A stretch of DNA of 5,336 nt from Mollicutes bacterium (lineage in GTDB: Bacteria > Bacillota_I > Bacilli_A > Izemoplasmatales > Izemoplasmataceae): the NCBI GenBank assembly GCA_003551405.1, contig PUMO01000147.1, positions 1 to 5,336 of the forward strand, written 5' to 3'. Below, piece after piece: positions 1 through 4,604 of the stretch. Each line of letters begins with the position of its first letter. The first letter of the stretch is position 1. The notes under the pieces were generated by a model. It was not told the DNA's origin, searched no databases, and was given only the letters and a program-made list of their open reading frames with translations. The position numbers and the translations under genes are program-made.

Positions 1-431
1 CGATATTGAAACTGTAGACGCTTAAGCAGTGCACGCATTGGCGAGTTGGCCGGATGGGTATCCACTTTGATTGATTCATAGCCCCAGGTTTTCATCATGT
101 TGATCGCATAATCAAACATTGCGGTGCCAAGTCCCAACTTTTGATAATCAGGATCAATCATCAAGCGGTGCACGACTAAGGCGTGGTTTCTTGACCACGT
201 CACATCGCGGTAACTTTCTTCGTTTTCCTTATATAGGGCCATCACACCACTGATCACACCATCATCGTCATATACATAAAGGCGCTCATGGGTGACGTCG
301 TCAAAAAAATGTGGCTTTCTAGGATAAGAAAATTGCCACTGGTGGAGGTTATTTTTATGCATGAAATCAATCGTTTTGACGCTTAAAGCATCGATTGCAT
401 CCAAGTCATGTTTTGTGGCTAAACGTATCAT
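1..431 (-). CDS. GNAT-family N-acetyltransferase, 3' end cut by window edge
   Basis: This reading frame gives 143 codons before the window ends, so the last part of the protein is missing. It starts at ATG 431-429, preceded by AAAGGTGA at suitable spacing. The protein begins MIRLATKHDLDAIDAL, a typical GNAT first strand and helix. The acetyl-CoA binding motif A is clear: LMIDPDYQKLGLGTAM (residues 90-105), with Q97, G100 and G102 as the Q/R-x-x-G-x-G/A pyrophosphate loop. Residues 118-129 (YESIKVDTHPAN) match the later strand and the conserved Asn of motif B. GNAT enzymes move an acetyl group from acetyl-CoA to an amine. The substrate cannot be told from sequence; antibiotic, polyamine, protein or small-metabolite amines are all possible. 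It has its own promoter and lies after the rpmA terminator, so it is probably a separate transcription unit. No signal peptide or membrane segment is visible. The family is confident, the function is not. Confidence 0.9.
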   Translation of the reverse strand, partial: MIRLATKHDLDAIDALSVKTIDFMHKNNLHQWQFSYPRKPHFFDDVTHERLYVYDDDGVISGVMALYKENEESYRDVTWSRNHALVVHRLMIDPDYQKLGLGTAMFDYAINMMKTWGYESIKVDTHPANSPMRALLKRLQFQY

Positions 432-461
432 AGGCTCACCTTTTAGTTAATCATCGCATTC

Positions 462-490
462 ATTATACACTGCTCGCGTTGGTTACGCAA
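462..490 (-). promoter_or_regulatory. Predicted sigma-A-type promoter of the GNAT gene
   Basis: On the minus strand a perfect TATAAT (467-462) lies 17 nt after TTGCGT (490-485), which matches three of six bases of TTGACA. Initiation would be near 455, giving a short leader of about 24 nt before the ATG at 431. It lies directly after the rpmA terminator, which fits separate transcription of the acetyltransferase gene. Confidence 0.65.
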
Positions 491-505
491 TTCAAAGTCT
501 GCCAC

Positions 506-543
506 AAAAAAAGTCAACCATCTCCAAAATGGAATGGTTGACT
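506..543 (-). terminator. Rho-independent terminator after rpmA
   Basis: A 10-bp perfect stem pairs 534-543 with 512-521. It is extended inside by TCCA/TGGA (523-526 with 530-533), with one unpaired C at 522 and an AAA loop. On the minus strand it runs into a T tract (complement of A506-A512). It begins 16 nt after the rpmA stop and should end the rplU-rpmA transcript. The opposite side lacks a T tract, so it looks one-directional. Confidence 0.92.
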
Positions 544-559
544 CATCACGCAGGAAAAA

Positions 560-844
560 TTATTCGGGATATACCGAAGCGCGTTTCTTGTCGCGGCCGT
601 GCCGTTCAAAACGTACCACGCCATCGATTTTGCTAAATAGTGTATCATCGCCACCGATGCCGACATTGGCACCTGGATGCACCTTGGTGCCGCGTTGACG
701 GTAAATGATGCTTCCTGCTTTCGCAAATTGGCCATCGGCGCGCTTAGCACCTAGACGCTTGGATTCGCTGTCGCGACCGTTTTTGGTTGAACTAACACCT
801 TTTTTGGATGCCATTAGTGGTTGAAATTGAAGTTCAAATAACAT
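560..844 (-). CDS. rpmA: 50S ribosomal protein L27, with N-terminal extension
   Basis: This encodes bacterial L27, a large-subunit protein whose N-terminus reaches the peptidyl transferase centre. The 94-residue product is almost colinear with Bacillus and Staphylococcus L27: ASKKGVSSTKNGRDSESKRL from residue 12, then RADGQF, YRQRGTK, GGDDTLF and the end SVYPE. In Bacillota L27 starts with a short extension (such as MLRLDLQFF) that the protease Prp removes to expose ASKKG. Here the extension is MLFELQFQPLM, 11 residues, keeping LQF but with QPLM in place of the usual final F. The start at 844 is chosen because GGAGGTG lies 7 nt upstream; the internal ATG at 814-812 has no visible ribosome binding site. 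The gene follows rplU after 36 nt, so no prp (ysxB) gene is present between them. Identity is certain; how the extension is handled is open. Confidence 0.98.
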   Translation of the reverse strand: MLFELQFQPLMASKKGVSSTKNGRDSESKRLGAKRADGQFAKAGSIIYRQRGTKVHPGANVGIGGDDTLFSKIDGVVRFERHGRDKKRASVYPE

Positions 845-851
845 GGGTTCT

Positions 852-858
852 CACCTCC
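852..858 (-). promoter_or_regulatory. Ribosome binding site that fixes the rpmA start
   Basis: GGAGGTG on the minus strand lies 7 nt before ATG 844-842, the ideal distance. It supports translation of the extended L27. The second ATG (814-812), which would give MASKKG, is preceded by CAATTTCAACCACTA, with no purine-rich Shine-Dalgarno sequence. Confidence 0.85.
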
Positions 859-880
859 AGAGTGTGAATACGTTTAAGAA

Positions 881-1189
881 TTATTGTTTGATGCCTGTGA
901 TTTCAAGTTTAGTGTAGGGTTGTCTGTGGCCTTGTTTACGGCGATAGTTTTTCTTAGGCTTATATTTAAACACAAGAATTTTGCGTTGTTTACCGTGTTT
1001 AACCACTTTAGCCTCAACTTTCGCATTCGCCACAGTCGGGTTGCCGACGGTTAGTTTTTCACCGCCAACGAGCAATACGTTGTCAAAAGTAACCGTGTCG
1101 CCTTCATTGGCTTCGAGTTTTTCAACATAGACTTCCTGGCCTTCAGTAACGCGTAGTTGCTTACCGCCCGTTTCAATAACTGCGTACAT
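881..1189 (-). CDS. rplU: 50S ribosomal protein L21
   Basis: This encodes L21, a 23S rRNA-binding protein of the large subunit. The 102-residue product has the normal family length and signature: MYAVIETGGKQLRV at the start, then the basic segment with KRKILVF-like KQRKILVFKYK, KKNYRRKQGHRQPYT near residues 80-94, and the end LEITGIKQ. The frame stays open six codons upstream of 1189, but ATG 1189-1187 is the start because GAGGAGGTG (1205-1197) sits 7 nt before it and the family begins with MYAVI. It is first in the rplU-rpmA operon, is driven by two tandem promoters and carries a structured leader. In Bacillus the gene order is rplU-ysxB-rpmA; here the middle gene is missing. Confidence 0.98.
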   Translation of the reverse strand: MYAVIETGGKQLRVTEGQEVYVEKLEANEGDTVTFDNVLLVGGEKLTVGNPTVANAKVEAKVVKHGKQRKILVFKYKPKKNYRRKQGHRQPYTKLEITGIKQ

Positions 1190-1215
1190 GCTTGAGCACC
1201 TCCTCATTCAGTAAG

Positions 1216-1285
1216 ACTCGCCATAAGGGTGACAGCGTTGCTGTGCTTCTTAAACCCACTCTGTGCGGTATGCTGCTAAGCGAGT
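1216..1285 (-). ncRNA. L21-leader-like structured 5' UTR of rplU
   Basis: The minus strand folds into a nested structure directly upstream of the rplU ribosome binding site. The closing stem is ACTCGC (1285-1280) with GCGAGT (1221-1216). Inside it CATA (1272-1269) pairs with TATG (1225-1222), GGGT (1257-1254) with ACCC (1230-1227), and ACAGC (1244-1240) with GCTGT (1236-1232) around an AAC loop. An L21 leader RNA is known before rplU in Bacillota and is thought to mediate autoregulation by the ribosomal protein. Assignment rests on position and hand folding; I cannot compare it with the Rfam model. The stems are short but the nesting is consistent. Confidence 0.7.
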
Positions 1286-1287
1286 TA

Positions 1288-1316
1288 ATCATACCATTTC
1301 ACTCCATGAATGTCAA
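1288..1316 (-). promoter_or_regulatory. Strong proximal promoter of rplU-rpmA (P2)
   Basis: A perfect TTGACA (1316-1311) is followed after exactly 17 nt by TATGAT (1293-1288), which also carries an extended TGg (1296-1294). This is a near-consensus sigma-A promoter, as expected for ribosomal protein genes. Initiation would be near 1281, inside the 5' arm of the leader's closing stem. Confidence 0.85.
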
Positions 1317-1345
1317 TGGCTTCACCCGCGCAAGCAATCTTGATT

Positions 1346-1374
1346 ATTATACATAGTTTTGCAATGTAAGTAAA
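1346..1374 (-). promoter_or_regulatory. Possible distal promoter of rplU-rpmA (P1)
   Basis: TTTACT (1374-1369, four of six bases of TTGACA) is followed after 17 nt by a perfect TATAAT (1351-1346). It lies just after the radC stop. Transcripts from here, initiating near 1339, would contain the complete L21-leader structure. Confidence 0.6.
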
Positions 1375-1382
1375 GAAAAAAA

Positions 1383-2060
1383 TCAATCGATTTCACCGTG
1401 TTCACGCATGGAATAATACCGGCCCCGACCAATGATGATGTGATCGAGAACATTAATGTGCATAAGCGTCCCAGCCTTAATGATTGCGCGCGTCATCGTG
1501 AGGTCGCTTTCTGAAGGGCTCGGGTCACCGGAAGGGTGATTGTGGACCAATATGACACTGGCTGCGGAATGGTTGACCGCATGCTTAAAGACCTCACGCG
1601 GGTGGACGATCGCTGAATCCAGTCCGCCCACAAACAATTGCTCACGGTGAATAATCTGTGCCTTTGTATTTAAATAAATTGCTGAGAACACTTCTTGTCT
1701 CAAATGTTCCACATGCGGCCGCATAAATTGAAATATTGCTTTGGGATTATCCACAAGCACCTGATTGGGCACTTGTTCTTCATACATGCGCCGTCCAAGT
1801 TCCAACGCCGCAATCAACTGAATCGATTTAACCTCACCCAACCCACGAATCTTCGCAAGTTCATGGACGGGTGTGGCATTGATGGCACCAATACTTTTAA
1901 ATTGTCTGTATACATCCCCTGCAATTTCGATGACATTGCGGTGCTTGGTGCCTGTGCGAAGAATGATCGCAATCAGTTCACTGGTTGATAACGCCTGTTT
2001 GCCTTGTTTTTTTAGACGCTCCCTTGGTCGTTCGGTTTGCGGCATTTCTTTAATCAACAT
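1383..2060 (-). CDS. radC: RadC family JAMM/MPN+ domain protein
   Basis: The 225-residue product is full length for the family (about 230). An N-terminal helix-hairpin-helix region spans about residues 23-90, with LSTSELIAIILRTG (24-37) and IRGLGEVKSIQLIAALELGR (71-90). The C-terminal MPN+ domain has the JAMM metal motif: H173, H175 and D186 in HNHPSGDPSPSESD, with E123 in RQEVF as the upstream acidic residue. All zinc ligands are intact. RadC was first linked to DNA repair, but that role is disputed and its biochemical function is unsettled. The frame is open 15 codons further upstream; ATG 2060-2058 is chosen because AAAGAGGTG lies at good spacing and MLIKEMPQTERPRE matches the family start. 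It follows mutY by 49 nt, with its ribosome binding site in a possible stem. The stop is TGA. Confidence 0.95.
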   Translation of the reverse strand: MLIKEMPQTERPRERLKKQGKQALSTSELIAIILRTGTKHRNVIEIAGDVYRQFKSIGAINATPVHELAKIRGLGEVKSIQLIAALELGRRMYEEQVPNQVLVDNPKAIFQFMRPHVEHLRQEVFSAIYLNTKAQIIHREQLFVGGLDSAIVHPREVFKHAVNHSAASVILVHNHPSGDPSPSESDLTMTRAIIKAGTLMHINVLDHIIIGRGRYYSMREHGEID

Positions 2061-2064
2061 AAAA

Positions 2065-2102
2065 CCCACCTCTTTCAGAATGATAATTCTAAATTGGGTG
2101 GG
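2065..2102 (-). promoter_or_regulatory. Hairpin that could mask the radC ribosome binding site
   Basis: In the mutY-radC gap, CCCACC (2102-2097) can pair with GGTGGG (2070-2065), which is part of the radC Shine-Dalgarno sequence AAAGAGGTG. Inside, AGAAT (2090-2086) pairs with ATTCT (2081-2077) around a TATC loop. The 5' arm starts only 7 nt after the mutY stop, so a ribosome ending mutY would cover and open it. This suggests translational coupling. Only four T follow before the ATG, so it is a poor terminator. This is hand folding and needs an energy calculation. Confidence 0.45.
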
Positions 2103-2109
2103 CAATTGC

Positions 2110-3126
2110 TTAAAGAAGTTCCATGATTTTTTTGTGGGCTTTAGACATGGCCCCTTGAAAATTATAAGGATTCACCATCCCGTTGATGGGTTGATATAAG
2201 GGGACATGATAAACATGCATGGTCCAAATTTTATGGGTGAATACATGGTTAACCGTATTTAAAAATTTAGCGTGCTCAAACGTTTGGTTTGTCTCGCGCT
2301 TTAAGGTTTCAAGCATTTGTTTACTTTGAATCATGGGAAATTCCCACATTCCTGCAAGCAGTCCTTTTTCGGGGCGTTTCACCATGTAGTAAGACCCTGC
2401 GTAATCTAATACATACACATCGTAGGTTTCTTGGGTTTTGGCTTTGGCTTTTTGAATGACAGGAAATTCTGACTGTCTATTTTGTTTGTATGCGAAACAG
2501 TGTTCATTTAACGGACACGTTTCACACAAAGGGTCTTTTTTACAGACAAGTGCACCAAGCTCCATCATGGCTTGCGTAAAAATGCGTGGTTCACTTTGAT
2601 TCATCAAGGGTTGAAGGGATGCTTCAACCCTGCGCATGGATTTAGTGCGTTTAGCATCTTCATCAAAAAGTGTTAAACGGCTTACCACACGCATAACATT
2701 GCCATCAACAGCGACTGAGGGTTGATTAAATGCAATGGAATGAATGGCACGCGCGGTATAACGGCCAATGCCTTTTAACGACTCAATGGTTTTAAGATTG
2801 CTTGGAAAGATGCCGTCATATTGTTCTTTGAGAGTGGTTGCTGTTGCATGCACATAACGAGCGCGCGAATAATAACCAAGCCCCTCCCAATATTTTAAAA
2901 CCTCTTCCTCACTGGCCCTGGCAACATCCAAAATGGTAGGAAACCGTTCGATGAAGCGTTCATAATAAGGAATCATTGTTGCGACCTGGGTTTGTTGGAG
3001 CATCAATTCGCTTAAGAAGATTTTATAAGGATCGTGGGTGGTTCTGAAAGGTAATTGGCGGGCATTCTTTTCATACCATTGCGTTAATTTTTGTGCAATG
3101 GCTGTTGGATTGTCAAATGATTTCAA
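2110..3126 (-). CDS. mutY: A/G-specific adenine DNA glycosylase MutY
   Basis: MutY removes adenine mispaired with 8-oxoguanine, starting base excision repair. The 338-residue product has both domains. The catalytic domain shows LSELMLQQTQVAT with catalytic E40, GLGYYSRAR (82-90), the helix-hairpin-helix LKGIGRYTARAI (117-128) and VDGNVMRV with catalytic D141. An iron-sulfur cluster loop follows with C195, C201, C204 and C210. The C-terminal NUDIX-like domain, which reads 8-oxoguanine, has GLLAGMWEFP (255-264) and a VFTH (295-298) at the place of the FSH loop. The first cysteine spacing is five residues, whereas I recall six in well-studied MutY proteins. The start is TTG 3126-3124, because AGGAGG sits 7 nt before it; the nearby ATG 3130-3128 is out of frame. 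It follows the PLD gene by 11 nt and precedes radC, in one apparent operon. Confidence 0.97.
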   Translation of the reverse strand: MKSFDNPTAIAQKLTQWYEKNARQLPFRTTHDPYKIFLSELMLQQTQVATMIPYYERFIERFPTILDVARASEEEVLKYWEGLGYYSRARYVHATATTLKEQYDGIFPSNLKTIESLKGIGRYTARAIHSIAFNQPSVAVDGNVMRVVSRLTLFDEDAKRTKSMRRVEASLQPLMNQSEPRIFTQAMMELGALVCKKDPLCETCPLNEHCFAYKQNRQSEFPVIQKAKAKTQETYDVYVLDYAGSYYMVKRPEKGLLAGMWEFPMIQSKQMLETLKRETNQTFEHAKFLNTVNHVFTHKIWTMHVYHVPLYQPINGMVNPYNFQGAMSKAHKKIMELL

Positions 3127-3139
3127 GCATAAGCCTCCT
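3124..3139 (-). promoter_or_regulatory. mutY ribosome binding site overlapping the upstream stop, TTG start
   Basis: The minus strand reads TAGGAGG CTTATGC TTG. The TAG stop of the PLD gene (3140-3138) overlaps AGGAGG (3139-3134). TTG 3126-3124 is 7 nt from it and in frame with MutY. ATG 3130-3128 is only 3 nt away, in another frame, and would make a five-codon peptide ending at TGA. The arrangement favours TTG initiation and coupling to the upstream gene. Confidence 0.75.
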
Positions 3140-4526
3140 AAAGCATGGGTTCAGTAAAACGCGTAAAAAGTCCAACAAAACGGATCGCAATCCTTTGATA
3201 CCAAGGGGTGGTTTGTGCTGGAACGTCGCCTTCGATGCGCTCACCGGTTTCATCAACTTCCAAACTGTCGCGTAAATATGAATCGATGACATTGCTTAAT
3301 TCGTGGTTAAAGTCTTCACCGTAAATAATCATAACACTTTCTGTTGACAGGGTGGTGCTCCTTGGGTCCAAATTGAACGATCCAATCACACTGATATCAT
3401 CACCAAACATCATGGTTTTTGCATGCAGTGAATGAGTTCCATGATATTCATAAAGGGTCGTGGCCTCTGCCAAGGATTCTTTCACACGTGCATACCCACT
3501 CATCGCAAACACATTGGGTGAGATGGCGGGGCTATTGGTCAAAAGGGTAACATCCGCATCCGGGTTACTCGGTAAATGACTGCGCATCAAAGGTGAAAAT
3601 GCGATATAAGGGGATTGGACAAACCATTCATCGCGTTCACTGGCGACATCAACCAGGGTATCGAGGACGACGGGGTCTTTGTGCCAGCGTGTCAAAGGAC
3701 CATGCACAAATGTTGCATTATCGACCGTAATCATTTCTTCTTTAATCACATCATCAAGATAATTGGTGATATTATTCTCTTCACGGTATTCCGTGTATGC
3801 GTCGCGCATGGACGCACGGGCATCTTCATTTCTGAATGTATTGCGATGATTTTTCTCATAACTGTATGTATGGTTAAAAAGCGTATCATAATACGCATTC
3901 ATTGATTGAACGGTTGGATGCGCCGCACCATCGCCCATAATTAACACATCCCTGTCATGCGTCTTATAATCATCGGCCCCTGTATGATAATAGCGATCAC
4001 CGATATTGCGTCCACCAATAATGCCATAAGCATCATCAACCATAATCAGCTTATCATGCAAGCGGTTTTGAATGGTGTGGGGCAATAACGGGTTAAACCG
4101 TTCATAAAAACGAAAATTGATATTGTCATGTGCCATGATGGCCTCATAGTAAACGCGTGAATCGCGGGTTTGATAATAAAAGACATCGTCCAAAATGATA
4201 TTGACACTCACGCCTTCATCCGCTTTTTCAAGCAAAGCACCAAAAAAGAGATCGCGACTTTCGCCACCGTGAATCGTGTAATAGGAAATGTTTATGCTTT
4301 CTTCAGCATTTTCTATTAACGTTAAACGAGAATCGAGTGACGTTTCAAATTCATCTAGCACATAAGCATAGGTCTTAACATCATTAGGGGTTAGCATTTC
4401 CTCAACATCATAGCTTATGTCACTTTCAATAACAATCGGCAAATTAAAAATATAGGCACCAAAAATAAGTGCATATAAAATGAATACACCCATGACATGA
4501 CCGATGACTTTAAAAGGTTTACGCAT
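3138..4526 (-). CDS. Membrane-anchored phospholipase D / ClsC-like cardiolipin synthase
   Basis: The 462-residue product belongs to the phospholipase D superfamily and most resembles the ClsC (YmdC) type of cardiolipin synthase. Residues 7-32 form one hydrophobic segment after the basic start MRKPFK, so the catalytic part probably lies outside the membrane. RLTLIENAEESINISYYTIH (67-86) and ILDDV (111-115) are typical of the family. The first HKD motif is complete: H157, K159, D164, followed by GGRNIGDRYY (171-180). The second has H368 and K370 and then GSFNLDPRS (382-390), but the Asp position is Gly375, with D376 next to it. The C-terminus has the WYQRIAIRF segment often seen at the end of this family. 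Such enzymes transfer phosphatidyl groups, commonly to make cardiolipin; the actual substrate is inferred. It leads an operon with mutY and radC. AGGGGG precedes ATG 4526 by 6 nt. Confidence 0.88.
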   Translation of the reverse strand: MRKPFKVIGHVMGVFILYALIFGAYIFNLPIVIESDISYDVEEMLTPNDVKTYAYVLDEFETSLDSRLTLIENAEESINISYYTIHGGESRDLFFGALLEKADEGVSVNIILDDVFYYQTRDSRVYYEAIMAHDNINFRFYERFNPLLPHTIQNRLHDKLIMVDDAYGIIGGRNIGDRYYHTGADDYKTHDRDVLIMGDGAAHPTVQSMNAYYDTLFNHTYSYEKNHRNTFRNEDARASMRDAYTEYREENNITNYLDDVIKEEMITVDNATFVHGPLTRWHKDPVVLDTLVDVASERDEWFVQSPYIAFSPLMRSHLPSNPDADVTLLTNSPAISPNVFAMSGYARVKESLAEATTLYEYHGTHSLHAKTMMFGDDISVIGSFNLDPRSTTLSTESVMIIYGEDFNHELSNVIDSYLRDSLEVDETGERIEGDVPAQTTPWYQRIAIRFVGLFTRFTEPML

Positions 4527-4549
4527 GTTACACCCCCTAATCTAAGGCT

Positions 4550-4558
4550 ATTGTATCA
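4550..4558 (-). promoter_or_regulatory. Extended -10 promoter of the PLD-mutY-radC operon
   Basis: The minus strand reads TGATACAAT: TACAAT (4555-4550, five of six consensus bases) with an extended TG one base before it. No good -35 box is found 16-18 nt upstream, where the sequence is already close to the folC terminator. Initiation would be near 4543, leaving a leader of about 16 nt that includes the ribosome binding site. Confidence 0.6.
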
Positions 4559-4576
4559 TAACTCTTAAAACGCATA

Positions 4577-4604
4577 ATAAAAAACAGCACGAAAATGTGC
4601 TGTT
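4577..4604 (-). terminator. Rho-independent terminator of folC, overlapping its stop codon
   Basis: An 8-bp perfect stem pairs AACAGCAC (4604-4597) with GTGCTGTT (4590-4583) around an ATTTTC loop, followed by a T tract on the minus strand (complement of A4579-A4584). The last two bases of the folC TAA stop (4605-4603) lie in the stem. It separates folC from the PLD-mutY-radC operon. Confidence 0.9.

Noticed and set aside
514..750. Minus-strand reading frame of 78 codons overlapping the end of rpmA
   Set aside because: It lies in another frame over rpmA and its terminator, has no family signature, and is explained as a shadow of L27.
1376..1393. Possible terminator at the end of radC: AAATC/GATTT stem with a GATT loop followed by a T tract on the minus strand
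   Set aside because: The stem is only 5 bp, four of them A-T, and includes the stop codon. It is too weak to call, so read-through from radC into rplU remains possible.
2102..2109. Palindrome GCAATTGC just after the mutY stop, considered as an operator
   Set aside because: An isolated 8-bp palindrome is expected by chance, and no promoter elements lie beside it.
1695..2199. Two plus-strand reading frames opposite radC and the end of mutY (97 and 108 codons)
   Set aside because: They are antisense to well-supported genes, have no recognisable motifs or clear ribosome binding sites, and the radC and mutY frames are full length.
3615..3905. Plus-strand reading frame of 96 codons opposite the PLD gene, Ile- and Cys-rich
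   Set aside because: Its composition is what the reverse complement of the PLD coding frame produces; no domain or start signal supports it.
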